Shown piece by piece: positions 1-10,235 of a stretch of 64,000 nucleotides of DNA. Made by a program: the position numbers and the translations under genes. The stretch's first letter is position 1. Each line of letters opens with the position of its first letter. Origin of the DNA: Sabethes cyaneus (lineage: Eukaryota; Arthropoda; Insecta; Diptera; Culicidae); the NCBI RefSeq assembly GCF_943734655.1, contig NC_071354.1, forward strand, positions 81,251,822-81,315,821. Direction: 5' to 3'. A model generated the notes under the pieces. The model saw nothing but the letters and a program-made list of their open reading frames with translations, made no database searches and was not told the DNA's origin.

Positions 1-78
1 TTAAGACTGCAAAGCCGAAAGAAACTCCATTGAGTGAATAACTAGTCGATAAAATATTGTAGTGTGTCTACATCTTCC

Positions 79-527
79 CTATCCTTCGTCATCGCTGGAT
101 CCGTCTACTTTGTCCTCTTCGTTCTGCTCCATGAGCGGTTGCTTGACCAGAATTTTAGGTTTCTGCAACGGCTTTCTGGAACCTCCTTGTGTTGAATTGA
201 TCGAACTGCGCGAACTTTTTTCAGCGGCTTTCAGCTTCTTAACTTCCTCATCGCCATCTGGCTCAGGAACTTCTTCCTGTCGCGCTTTCACTCGCTAAAC
301 TTTTACCTCCTTCTCTCGAGTAAAGCTCGTTCTTCCTCTTCCTGACGGAGTTGTTGCTCTAAGTCCAGATGTTTCAGTTCCAGAGCTCGCTTGATCTCAC
401 TCTTTTTCCTCTCCAGCATCGTCTCCGCTCCCATTCCTTGCTCCAGCCGGTTTGAAGTTTCCTTCATCTCCTTCATCTTTTGCTCCGCGGATTTGACTAC
501 GGGCTCTTCGGGATTCTTTCCGCCGTT
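79..527 (-). pseudogene. Decayed coiled-coil reading frame, gag-like (uncertain)
   Basis: Two minus-strand open stretches in different frames, about 527-303 and 297-79, read as one protein relic. The first encodes a Lys/Glu-rich, probably coiled-coil segment (for example KSEIKRALELKHLDLEQQL); the second is rich in Lys and acidic residues and ends in a Ser/Asp/Glu-rich stretch. Such charged coiled coils occur at the start of BEL/Pao gag proteins, and BEL/Pao pol fragments occur elsewhere in the window, so a retrotransposon gag is my best guess. A frame change near 300 and a stop upstream at 528-530 show it is not intact. No zinc knuckle is visible. It could equally be a broken host exon. Confidence 0.35.
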
Positions 528-567
528 CTAGCTTTTCTTGACATCCTTATCCTTCTTATACCTTATA

Positions 568-650
568 CCGGCATCCTAGCCGAGATTCGAACATACGATA
601 ACTGGCATGTTAGACGAGCATCATACCTCGAAACCAACTAAGCGGTCACC
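568..650 (-). mobile_element. tRNA-derived SINE head
   Basis: Read on the minus strand this stretch folds on the plan of a tRNA: an A-box-like TTAGTTGG at 634-641 and a B-box-like GTTCGAATC at 583-591, the two internal promoter elements of RNA polymerase III. The stems are imperfect, so it is not a functional tRNA. It resembles the tRNA-like heads at 4.5, 5.8, 6.7 and 7.8 kb, all in the same orientation. No clear SINE body follows; only a short purine-rich tail is present to its left. Confidence 0.55.
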
Positions 651-792
651 TTCTTATACCTCTAGGTCAGTATTTTCCAGGCTTCCAATGCGCAGAACCA
701 TTTTTTCTCTCTCCTCGTGTCATCGGTGATTCCCACTCAGCGATAGTGAAATTAAGATTGGCAGCCGTCACTCCCGATCATCTCTTCGTTCG

Positions 793-999
793 ACGCCAAC
801 TTTTTTCTGTAGCAGCGTTTTGTTGTTCAGCTGCTATAATGTTTTCCCAGCAGTCCTTGAGAGAGGTTTTGGTTATCTCCCCTTCACCCGGCAGGCCTGC
901 TTCAAGACTTGGCGCGTATTCTGTAGCGACTTCTGATAGCTTGAGTCCTTCTAGAATATATCGTGATGGGCGACGACACGGAACGTTGGTAGTCAGCTA
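793..999 (-). other. Unrecognised open stretch without start codon
   Basis: A minus-strand frame of about 69 codons is open here, without a methionine start. It contains a readable segment, SLKDCWENIIAAEQQNAATE, followed by a basic end and a stop. It lies upstream of the gag-like relic in the same orientation, so it may be an earlier part of the same decayed protein. I do not recognise a family. The composition looks protein-like, but a chance open frame cannot be excluded. Confidence 0.2.
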
Positions 1000-1035
1000 A
1001 TCAGACTGGTAAACTTTTGCGGACTTAAGACAGTA

Positions 1036-1330
1036 ACTTTGCTTTCAGAAGACATAAGTACACTCGCTTTATTTGAACGAAAAGGTTTGCAGGTTTGGTG
1101 GAATACAAACAAAAAGCGAACCACGAGTTGCAGGCATCATCGTACGCCTGGTCAAAGTTGGGAGGCTAGGTTGGGCCGAGCACACCGCAACTCCACCAAC
1201 ATAAATAATAGAGGAGCCCAGCGTACTAGATGGATCAACCAGATTGCAGCTGATTTGTCCAGCATAACCTGTCCTGGAAACAAGTTCTTGGTCAATGGTA
1301 TCAAGTTCTTGGCACCCCGGCTCTGAACTG
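1036..1330 (+). mobile_element. RTE family A fragment, C-terminal region
   Basis: The plus strand encodes a decayed version of the region after the reverse transcriptase in RTE elements: SEDISTLALFERKGLQVWW matches the TLLTEDIRALAVFERKVLRT segment of the near-complete copy at 25-28 kb. Later the GAQRTRWINQIAADL segment matches GAQRARWLDQVESDL. Between them frames shift and bases are lost. No 3' tail is evident. Confidence 0.75.
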
Positions 1331-4263
1331 CTAGAGGATTATGGGTTCATTCCAGAAGAAGATAAAATAATACGGAGAAATCCATAACGTTCTGAGTAGG
1401 TATGTCTTTTTGTGGGTTGAAGAGCGGTATGGACCGGGTCCGAATGTGGTATTTCAACAAGATGAGTACCCGTACCATCACTCGAATATCTGTAGTTCTG
1501 TGTGAAAAATATTTGATTACTCAGTGTGGCGTGTCATGGAAGGTAAAGCCTGCCCAAGCAGGAACAACATACCTCAGCCAGACATTAACCCATTCCTGGA
1601 TGGATGCTGGATTCTAGTAGAAATTCTGAACTATTTGTTCTAAATTTATTTGCAAATTTACGTTGAACGTCCCAGTTCTGTCAGATTTTGCAGGAAAAAC
1701 CAGAAACGGGAACCTGCTAGCGGTAAACCCGTCAGTTTATTGAATTTATGCAGCTATTAAACAATATTCAAATTAATCCTTGCAGCTTTGCTGTGCCATT
1801 CATTTTCCCATCCTACGAACGAGTAATGGTCGGCGCTATAATCTCCTCATTTAGTGTGTAGCACTCCGACAAACATATGTATGCCGGAAAAGGTGGTACC
1901 TACATACCATGCAATGGTTGCATCTGTCGGTAAAATTTTCTTGTGAGGTTTTTTTTCTTCTCTCAAACCACTACCTAATAAATCACGTTCACTGAGAACA
2001 ACCAATACGCGTGCAGTCGTTAGGAGTTTTCCTTGCCAGCTTTTCCTACTCAACGGATCGCTATAGCTTGGAATCAACGCATGGGCATTCTACGATCAAG
2101 TTGCGCTTACTCGTCCACTTCTTGCAACCGGAGCTATTAATAAAGTGCATCTGGATAAATATTTCAGTAGTAGTGTTATTAATGCAAGGAAACAAAAAGT
2201 TTGATTCGTACAAACAATATATTTTAAAAACTTGTAAATCAAATTGGAAAAGCGTGCCTTTGAACTGATGTTAGCACTAAATACAGTCACTGCTTCAAGC
2301 CAATCAAAAACATTTAGTTGTAGCACCGCTCCTAATAACCAGCTTAGCATTTAAGCTGATGAGATCAAGCATGTTTACTACTATTCTTTAACCTTTGTGC
2401 TGCCCGCCCTACTTCTGCTTGTATGCATCAGTTTCCTGTTTTCCCGTGTTATTTCTCGAAATGGAACCAAAAAAATGCACCGACAAGGTCAATATCCTAG
2501 TGACCTAATTTGTGTTAGCACCAACAATCTACATACAAAGCAACGACGACTACTCGAAAATAAACCAACAAAACAGCATGTGGTGAACGATGCAGACGCA
2601 CATCTGCCCACGTGGTGGTTCCTTTCTTAACTAGGACGGCTTGGCGGCTGCATTTTTTCCGGTTCGAAAAATCTTCGATTTCTTTCTTCGTAAACTGCAC
2701 CTTCCGAGATTTATCTCTCCGCGGAGCACCGCACGGATCCGATCATCATTGGTAGGTGTGAATTTATGGTGCTCCCTAGCAGCACCAAGCTACTACGCGG
2801 CAGCCAGCGCAGCACAGCGGTGAACAACATTACTCATCCGGCTTTGCCGGTTGGGTTCCGTGTTGCAGACAAACAAAAGCCGCTATGGCACATAGGTCGC
2901 CCATCTGGACATGGTCTGATGAATAGTCTTTATTCGTTTGATTCCGCTACCGAGAATTGCTGGCTGTCGCGATTCTCAATTAGACAATGCTAATTTGTTG
3001 GTCGAGCTCTCGAATTAAGCAACAGGAGCCGTAAATACATGGTGCATCATCGTGTCAGCATTGGAGCCGGCGTCGTCTTCAGCATCATTCCGATTGAATG
3101 CAGCACGAGGTTTGGCTCGGTTTAACAACAACAAAAAATCTTGAGAGACAAATTTCAACCATTCCGCGCAGTGATGCGCGACCTACGCGGAATAACTGGG
3201 ATGGCCGGAATTTCGACCGGAGACTGGTAGTTAAATTTTAGCTCGTTGTTCGATGAAAGATGCAGTTTGCAAATTGGTTGTGAATCATGGTTATTTTAGA
3301 CCAATGATTGGATCATGTGTTTTACCACGCATCTGCGTGCTCCTGTTGGAAAATAGAAAACAATTCTTGAGAAATTTCTAGTCATCGAAGTTCACGGTTG
3401 CGTTGATTTAAACTTTTTTTCGATTACCGTCACCGTAAAAGTCTTCGTGTTTTGAAACTATCCAAGATTTGAACCAATTATTCTGTATTTGTATGGGAGA
3501 AACTCACTGAAGGCAAAAAGAAAGACATTGTTCTTAGAGTCATTTGCTTCCAGCAATGTAGACTCTCTGGAGCATTTGTTCATATTAATGCCTCCTATGA
3601 TCTAAAAGTATCAAAAGTTAGTTTATGGTAAAAGTTACTAAGAATTTACTATGATAAAAAACAAAACACCAACTTTTTTATGTTACGAGATAGAGACATG
3701 GTTTTTTCAGCAAAGATATAGAATAGGTGAAAACAAGCAACTTTACTGAAGAAATGAAATTTCTATCTCCATTGAGTGCAAAGTTATGCAGAATTTTCTT
3801 TGAAAGTTTCTTAATAATTAGTTTTGCACATTTAACTTTTGTCAGATGAATTTCACAAAAACATATTGTTCTAAGCAATTATCAGAGCACTCAAAACACA
3901 TGTTTTTGTAGGAGACAGTAAACCTCTAGGAACTTAAGTTACAAAGTTAAAGCATATTTAAACGTAATTCCTCAGTTCACGAAACTATATGGTCAACGTG
4001 GCAAGTGGAGACATGAAATCGATGCTTCATCTTGACACTTAGGTCAAGTACTACAAACTTGTATGGGTGCCGCTTGTTACCCATAGTAGATTACGGCAAG
4101 CATATATTTCAAATACATACATTTAAATACGGCTATGTACCATCGAAAGGAACACATACTAATCGGATAGCGCAAAATCTGGAGAATATGGCGAGTGTGA
4201 TAGGACTTCACATTTAAATATTTCCAAGCAGGCCTTAACGGGTTTGGTAGTAAAATCACCTCT
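1331..4263. other. No recognisable gene
   Basis: About 2.9 kb without a supported gene. Short open frames on both strands have no recognisable domain. Around 2640-3240 the base composition is more GC-rich and looks non-repetitive; 3240-4000 is AT-rich and resembles the AT-rich sequence at 9.1-9.4 and 28.9-29.1 kb, suggesting an old dispersed repeat. Confidence 0.5.
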
Positions 4264-4370
4264 CCTAAGTAACAATTTGAGTTTTATTATACTCTTATGA
4301 TAGCATTTAAGACCAAAATTGGTCATGAAGACTACCGTAAGAGTACAATAAAACTGTCATTGTTGCTTGG
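4264..4370. mobile_element. Small foldback (MITE-like) hairpin
   Basis: The arm at 4264-4299 (CCTAAGTAACAATTTGAG...) is complementary, with a few mismatches, to 4336-4370 (...CTGTCATTGTTGCTTGG). The arms are about 35 bp and are separated by about 36 bp. This is the structure of a very short non-autonomous DNA transposon or foldback element; a precursor-like RNA hairpin is also possible. No target duplication could be assigned. Confidence 0.55.
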
Positions 4371-4435
4371 GCTGCGTGGCTCTGCTCGGCAAGGCAAAGC
4401 TTTGATATAATATTCCATTTTCGAAACTTGACTGT

Positions 4436-4600
4436 CTTCTTTTATTCAACAGACTTCGTAGTCGACTATTAGAGAACAGGACAATTGCGTGGCTAGTGCT
4501 ACTATCCTATTAACTCTTACATCATCTCCCAATAGAATAGATTCGAACCTACGACGACTGATTTGTTAGACCAGTAATGTTGCATCCACTAGCCTGCCCA
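4436..4600 (-). mobile_element. tRNA-derived SINE
   Basis: On the minus strand the head carries an A-box-like GGCTAGTGGATGCA (4581-4594) and a B-box GGTTCGAATC (4541-4550). The head is followed by a body ending in TACGAAGTCTGTTGAATAAA (4441-4460) and a purine-rich tail. This head-body-tail order is that of a pol III SINE. The body end recurs in degraded form in the copy at 7.7 kb. Such elements move with the help of a partner LINE's reverse transcriptase. Confidence 0.7.
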
Positions 4601-4739
4601 GATATAAACGAAAGGTGGGACACCCGACCTTTCAGAAGAATGTTTTAACCTGGAAAAACGAAGTAATCGTATAATGGCGAATCTATTATTACTTATCAAA
4701 AAAATTCCGACCGATTTGGTTGAAAACTCGGGACTTTCG

Positions 4740-5375
4740 GGTGCAATTGGACTTAAAATCAAAGTTGAAAGGTGACTAGAAATTAGACTTGAAACTTATT
4801 AATTGAAATTAGCATTGAAATTGGGCTTGAAATCGCACTTCACATAAAACACTAAAAAAGACTTGGTTTTGACTAATTTGGGCTTGAAGCTTAACTTAAT
4901 ATTGAACTGGATATTGGACTTGAAATTCAATTTGAAACTGGACTTAAATTTAGAGTAATTTGGTATAAAAGTTTTACTTGGAATTATACATAAATTATAA
5001 AAAAAATTAAGTTTTTATTTAACGTTGGAATTGAATTTGATTTAGAATTGGATTTGATTTGATTGAATTGGATTGGTAATTAAGCTCAAAATTAAACTTA
5101 AAATTTGAATTGAAATTGTTCTTCAAATCGGCCAATAATCGGATTAATGAGCAATTGAGTTTTAAGTGAAATTACACTTGAAATTGGGATTTAAATTGTA
5201 TTTGAAATTTGATTTTAAATCAGAGTTAAAATTTGACTTAAAATTGAACCTAAACTAGCAATTAAATTAGACTTGAAACTGGACTACTTTGAACTTGCAG
5301 TTTTATTTCAAACTGAGTATAGAAACGAAATTAGACTTGAAGTATCACTTCAAATTAGAATTTAGAAATTTTTTG
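4740..5375. repeat. Degenerate GAAATTGGACTT tandem repeat, first block
   Basis: About 630 bp is built of diverged copies of a roughly 12-bp unit such as GAAATTGGACTT, GAAATTAGACTT and AAAATTGAACTT, with irregular spacing. A second block of the same unit lies at 7320-7480. No coding signal is present. The block passes directly into the pyrimidine repeat at 5380. Confidence 0.8.
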
Positions 5376-5379
5376 CCTT

Positions 5380-5725
5380 ATTCCCTCACACGATTAGCTT
5401 CTTTTCTGTTCCTTTTTTCTCTTGCCGTTCCGTTTTCCCACTTTTTGTTCCTTCTTTTTCATTCTTGTATCGTTTTCTTCGATTTTGCTCTTACTTTCTT
5501 TCCGTTTTTTCACTTTTCCTCTCGGTTTCCTTTTGTTGTCTTGTTTCCTGTTCCATTTTTCACTTTCTCTGCTGTTTGTCCTTATCCTTTACGCTCGTTT
5601 CTTATTTTCCTTCCCGTTTGCTGTCTTTTCTGTCACGTTTATTGTTTTTGGCTCCCTTTTTCCCTCTCTGGTCTCTTTTTCTCCCGTCTTTTTCTGTTTC
5701 GTTTTACCTTTTTCTTTATTTTGAT
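5380..5725. repeat. Pyrimidine-rich degenerate repeat, block 1
   Basis: The plus strand is almost purely C and T, made of diverged copies of a unit close to TTCTTTTTCTGTCCCGTTTT. Long open frames here encode only Phe/Leu/Ser-rich low-complexity sequence in several overlapping frames at once, so they are artefacts of composition and not genes. Related blocks lie at 6.1-6.6, 6.75-6.96, 7.5-7.64, 7.83-8.17 and 10.24-10.42 kb. Confidence 0.8.
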
Positions 5726-5812
5726 TAAAGCAGAGGAGCGTTTGTTGCGAAAAATGTTAGACTGAATACTGGAAATTTTCGATCTGCGGCTAAAAATATA
5801 TTGGGTTAGTTT

Positions 5813-5890
5813 GTGGCAGTGGGACTCCAACCCATAATTTCTCGATTAGTACTCGAGTGCTTCACGCATGTAAACTATACCACACCCATG
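5813..5890 (-). mobile_element. tRNA-like SINE head
   Basis: Read on the minus strand, GTGGTATAGTTTACATGCG (5866-5884) resembles an A box and GGGTTGGAGTCCC (5821-5833) a B box with one change from the GGTTCGANTCC consensus. Spacing between the boxes is close to that of a tRNA. The stems do not form well, so it is a relic and not a tRNA gene. Confidence 0.5.
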
Positions 5891-6079
5891 TATCAATTGG
5901 TCTCAGGTCTAGTTTTGTCCCTACCAAGCATTCCATCTTTCGCACCCATACGCTCCCCCGGTGACGGTTATTATTTGTAATATGACTGCCCTTTGCTTCT
6001 ACCACGAGAAGATAGACGATTATCGACTGCATTGTTGTAGAAGCTAACAGTCTGGTGCCTACCGTCGTTGAGGCACAAC
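5891..6079. other. Spacer between repeat modules
   Basis: About 190 bp of mixed composition between a tRNA-like head and the next pyrimidine block. No gene or repeat could be identified. Confidence 0.4.
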
Positions 6080-6628
6080 GAGGCTTTTTCTTTAGCCCGT
6101 TTTAACTGTTTTTCTTTTCTTCTTGTTCTGTCTCATCTCCTTCTCTTCTTTACCTTTTTTCTGCTCCGCATTTCGTTTATTGTCTTGTTTTCCCTATTTT
6201 CTACACGCTTTTTGCGCTCTCTTTGTTTCTTTTTCTTTCGTTTTTCCTTTTTTCCATACCCATTTTTCTTATTTTCCTATCTCGTTCCTTGTTTATAGTT
6301 CCTTGTTTATCGTCTTTTTCGCTTGTTACCTTCTTTTCTATCCCGTTTTACGTTTTCATCTATTTTCCCCTGCTTATCCTCCTCTTCTGTCAAGATCTGT
6401 TTTCAACCCTTTTGTCTTCCGTCTTCATTTTTTCTCTGAATATTTATTCTTTTCTATCCCGTTTGTCAATTTTCCTACTCCTGTTTTTTCTTCTCTTGTC
6501 TATGCCGTTTTTCTTTCTTTTTCTCTCTTCTTATCGCGTTTTTCTATCCAGTTTTTTCGTTTTTCTTAGTTCTTTTCCATTCTTTATCTTTTTCTGTCCA
6601 GACCTCGTTGTTGTCTGCCTCATTCTAC
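6080..6628. repeat. Pyrimidine-rich degenerate repeat, block 2
   Basis: The longest of the pyrimidine blocks. It shows recurrent cores such as TTCTATCCCGTTTT and TTTTTCTTTCTTTTTCTCTC at intervals of roughly 20-30 bp. The overlapping open frames encode Phe/Leu/Ser-rich low complexity only. Confidence 0.8.
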
Positions 6629-6752
6629 TTTTTTTTGTTTGATTATAGTCACTGTAACCAGCTTAGGTCATTCGTGGCTTCTGCGGGGTTGGGATTTGAA
6701 CATGGGTCCTCGGCGTGAGAGGCGTGAATGCTAACCACTACACCGGGACTGA
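6629..6752 (-). mobile_element. tRNA-derived SINE, Feilai-like
   Basis: The clearest SINE in the window. On the minus strand the head starts CCCGGTGTAGTGGTTAGCAT, with an A-box at 6728-6740 and a B-box ATGTTCAAATCC at 6692-6703. The body then reads ACCTAAGCTGGTTACAGTGA and ends in an A-rich tail (T run at 6629-6636). The head resembles a Glu/Asp-type tRNA; the body and tail are as I remember for Feilai of Aedes aegypti. The family name is from memory and not from a search. Confidence 0.7.
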
Positions 6753-6965
6753 CACGCTCATTTTCCTTCTTTTTCTCTCCCGTTTTCTTCTTTTCCATTT
6801 TTTCCCTTCTTAGTTCTGTCACGTATTTTTATTCGTTTTTCTATTTTTCATGCCAATTTTTATTCTTTTTCTCTCGCGTGTTTTCCCTTTCTATCAGTTT
6901 GTTCAGTTTCAGTTTGTTTAGTTTTAGTCACGTTTTCCTTCGTGATCTTTTCCGTGTCTGCTCCT
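6753..6965. repeat. Pyrimidine-rich degenerate repeat, block 3
   Basis: Continuation of the C/T-rich repeat to the right of the SINE, with the cores TCTCCCGTTTTCTTCTTTTC and TCTCGCGTGTTTTCCC. It merges into the AT-rich segment that is duplicated at 10.3-10.7 kb. Confidence 0.75.
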
Positions 6966-7260
6966 TCTGCCTTATTTTTTTGTTTGTTTCTTATTCAAAA
7001 GAACAGCAGGAGATAAACATCTTCTAGATCTTTAGATTTAGAAAATTTACAAACATTCTCATAAGATATTGTTTGCTCTACGTTAATGGTATTGTTTGCT
7101 CTGGTTAATGAGATATGAATTTTTGAATTAGATAAACATACAGGAAACCCGAGTTTTCCAATCATAACTCAGGAAAAAATGTTAACATGAAAATTTTATT
7201 GATTGATTGATTGATAAAAAATTAACAAATGAGAAAAATATATTTGAAAAAATTTCCAAA
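6846..7260. repeat. Duplicated segment, copy 1
   Basis: About 400 bp that matches 10265-10665 in order and orientation. Shared landmarks are the pyrimidine end, then (A/G)AACAGCAGGAGATAAAC versus GAGCGGCAGGAGACGAAC, then TTTGCTCTACGTTAATGG versus TTTGTTCTACGTTGATTGG, and GATTGATTGATTGAT versus TTGATTGATTCAT. The copies have diverged considerably. The segment may be the far end of one large repeat module. Confidence 0.7.
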
Positions 7261-7319
7261 TGACAGAAAAAAATTATCTGTTGTTTTTTTTTGGAGTTTT
7301 CTACCATCAATTAACTTAA

Positions 7320-7485
7320 AATTCCACTTTGAAATAGAAATTAGTTTTAATTGCTTTTAATTTGGACTTGAAACTAGATTTGAAATTGGATTTGAAATCG
7401 AACTTGAATTAGACTTAAAATTGCAATAAAAATAGGAATTGAAATTGAACACCTAATTCTGATTAAATTAGGCATGGAACTAAAT
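7320..7485. repeat. Degenerate GAAATTGGACTT repeat, second block
   Basis: Diverged 12-bp units (GAAACTAGATTT, GAAATTGGATTT, GAAATCGAACTT) as at 4740-5375, again immediately followed by a pyrimidine block. The repeated order suggests duplication of the whole module. Confidence 0.7.
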
Positions 7486-7499
7486 TTATAATAATCTCG

Positions 7500-7640
7500 T
7501 TTCCTTTTTTTCTGTCCCGAGATTCTAGTTTTATTGTTCCGTTTGCTGTGCCGTTCTTTCGCCTTTTATTTTGATTTTGCTCGGTTCCTATTACGTTCTT
7601 TGTTATTTACTTTGCCGTTTCGAATTTCTTTTTTTCCGGA
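7500..7640. repeat. Pyrimidine-rich degenerate repeat, block 4
   Basis: Short C/T-rich block with the cores TTTTTCTGTCCCGAGATTC and GTTCCGTTTGCTGTGCCG, following the second 12-bp repeat block. Confidence 0.65.
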
Positions 7641-7702
7641 CCTCGGTCGTCTTTTTTCACTTAAAACAAAGCAATGGGTATAAACGTCCTTAAGAACTTG
7701 AT

Positions 7703-7828
7703 CCTTCTTTATCGACAGACTTTGCAGTCGGTAATTAGAGTATAGGAAAATCACCGCCCAGTCGAAACTCGAAGATATTACGACTAGCTTGTTAGGCCTG
7801 CATCGTACCCCGGAGCTAACTGGGCGGG
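7703..7828 (-). mobile_element. tRNA-derived SINE, degraded
   Basis: On the minus strand, GCCCAGTTAGCTCCGG (7812-7827) and TTCGAGTTTCGAC (7761-7773) are the eroded A and B boxes. The body ends in CTGCAAAGTCTGTCGATAAA (7711-7730), a diverged version of the body end of the SINE at 4.4 kb. The tail is AAGGATCAAG. Confidence 0.6.
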
Positions 7829-7830
7829 CA

Positions 7831-8168
7831 CTTTTTCCATTTATTAAGTTCTTTTCTATCCCGTATTCGCCGGTTCCGTTCTTCTTCTTATTATGTCCTA
7901 TTTTTCATCCTTTTCAGTCACAATCTGTTTTTATCCTTTTTGTCTTCTATTTTCTTTTTTTCCACTCATATTTTTTTGTTTTTCTTTTTTTTTCCTTTTC
8001 TGTCCCGTTTTTTTTCTCAATTTTTGTTCCGTTTTTTTCTCTTTTTCTGTCCAGTTTATCCCCATTTTCTTTACTGTTTTTCCTTCTTTCCTCTCAGTTT
8101 TCTTTTCTTATCAGTTTTTCATCTTTTTCTGTGCAGACCTCGTCGATTATTACTAATTTTCCCTCTTT
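7831..8168. repeat. Pyrimidine-rich degenerate repeat, block 5
   Basis: C/T-rich repeat with the cores TTTTCTGTCCCGTTTTTTTT and TTTTTCTGTCCAGTTTATCC. It ends abruptly at the palindromic border of the next element near 8169. Confidence 0.75.
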
Positions 8169-8289
8169 TTACCTTTGTTATACTATAACAAAGGTTTAAA
8201 AATTGGTTGAAAAACACGAAATTGATCCGAGGCCCGGAGGGCCAAGTCACATATACCAATCGATAGGGTTCGACGATTTGAGCAATGTC

Positions 8290-8321
<32 letters not shown>

Positions 8322-10235
8322 ATGATTTTTTCTATCGCCTGTTTCTCAGAGATGGCTGAACCGAATCGTTCGCTATTACTTTTGTTTGAAAGGTATTATT
8401 GTCTAGTAGATCACTATTGAGTTGCTTCGTGACACGACGTTTCGTTTAAAAGTTATAAACAAAAATGTGAAAAATACGTGACACGGGTTTCTCTAGAACT
8501 ACATGACCGATTTCAACGATCTTAGTATCAAATGAAAGCCCTTATTAAAGCTAAATTATTCAGAAATTTTTAATTGAAAACAAACAAGCAGTTTAAAAGT
8601 TATGCTTAAAAAACCTGTTTTGACAAGGTAATAATTATCGCCTGTTTCTTAGAGATGGCCAAACCGATTTATGCGCTATTAGTCTCATTTGAAAGATAAT
8701 ATATGCTAATAGATCACTATTGAATGGTTTTTTGATTGGACGTTTAATTTGAAAGTTATGAGCAACCGTATACACCACACCAAAATTAACAATAATTTAT
8801 AATGATTTTAACCAAGATAATTTACCTAATTTCAATTATTTTAATATCAAACGAGAGGTTTTGACACTACGAATATATATGCAAAATTTCATAAGAATTG
8901 GTTGTACCGGTCAAAAGATATTAACCCTCGAACACTCGCGCCAAATTTTGCAACACAGTTACTCGCGCGCACTATAACCCCAAACCAAAGAAAACGTGCG
9001 CACTAGAGGTTTGACTGGGAAAACTTGGTTTTAGGTTTATCGAACCTTTAGAATAGTTTCTTGAAATTAAAAGCTCTATCGTCTGGTGGAATCTAAATTT
9101 TGACTAATCCCCCTAAAAGTGAAATAAAAAAAATTATTTTTCTTCAGTGTCAATATAACACATTGATGTGCTCTGCAAAGTTATAGAGCATATTATTACA
9201 AGAAATTTTGCTAGAGACAGTAACCTTCCATCTCTACAGCTAAGATAGAAAAATCTTATTTATTGTATATGAATGTGTAAACTCAGTTTTTATATTTTTA
9301 CTCTTTTTGTAATTGTTGTATGACTTTTTCATGTACTACAAAATTATACAAATGGTAAAAACACACAACTTTGCTGAAAATAGTATACCTGTATGTTTGC
9401 TTGTTTAGGAACTGTAGAACTTTGATTATAAAAAAATACCTTAATTTTGACTACGAATTACTCGACTACCAGCAGACGGATACATTTTAAACATTTTACA
9501 TTGGCTAGTTTTGCTGCATACAGACACCATTTTTCCATATGAAGAAACGAGAGAAAATTCCACTTGGGGTCAATTGCGGTACACCTCGCATGCTGATTGT
9601 TTCGTTTCTGTGATGGCGGTTTATGCTGATCTATTTTCAAACAATTTAAATTATTAATGCATTGAATAATTATGACATTTTGCTCAGAATAAGTTTATTG
9701 AAGAATATTCGTTAGTTAAACAACGATTTGTAACTTTATAACAATATGGCGTTGAAAAACCTACACGTGTTGTACAAAATACAACAGCGTGAGTAACCGA
9801 AGGTTAATAAAAATTGATTAAAATTATTCAAGAAAACTCTATTGATGTAAATCAAATAGAATGGCATTACAGGAAATTATGCATAGTTCAAAAACCTATA
9901 AACTAGACCTTTACTAGGCAATGTATATGTTAAAGAATAAGATTTCCTCTTACAACTTACTTTTATTTGCACTTACTCAAATTAATAACAACTTACTTAT
10001 CCTTACTCAGCAATTACATGAAAAAAGGATCTATCAAAATTTAAAAGTGTTCCTATTTTGTTCAAAATTTGTAAACTTATTCAATTTTCAAAAATTTTAT
10101 GTAAACCAACGCATTACGCAACGTTAACCAATAGATGAATGATGTTCCGAAAACGTGTCGATTTCTATCTCATATACCAAGTAAGACCGTATAACAAAGG
10201 TTCCTTTCACCACTAGGTGGATTAAATCGGGTTTT
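8169..10235. mobile_element. Unclassified dispersed element, about 2 kb
   Basis: The left border reads CCTTTGTTATACTATAACAA and the right region contains TATAACAAAGG at 10191-10201, an inverted match of 11 bp to the left border. Inside are the segment GATCCGAGGCCCGGAGGGCC (8226-8245), a (TG)n tract and two related blocks of about 200 bp starting TCGCCTGTTTCTCAGAGATG (8335) and TCGCCTGTTTCTTAGAGATG (8638). This looks like a non-autonomous DNA element that split the pyrimidine repeat, which resumes at 10.24 kb. The segment 8935-10180 is AT-rich, has no recognisable coding part and may hold a second insertion. Borders are approximate. Confidence 0.45.
8289..8320. repeat. (TG)n / (TATG)n microsatellite
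   Basis: Short run of TG dinucleotides passing into TATG, located inside the dispersed element just right of its GC-rich segment. Confidence 0.85.

Noticed and set aside
568..650. Functional tRNA gene
   Set aside because: Only the promoter boxes survive; acceptor and anticodon stems do not pair, and similar heads belong to SINEs.
5289..7027. Long Phe/Leu/Ser-rich open frames that look like membrane proteins
   Set aside because: They lie in the pyrimidine repeat, occur in two or three overlapping frames at once, and have no start context or conserved sequence. Composition explains them.
7566..8199. Hydrophobic 136-codon frame suggestive of a transporter
   Set aside because: Same pyrimidine repeat; TTT/TTC/TCT codons only.
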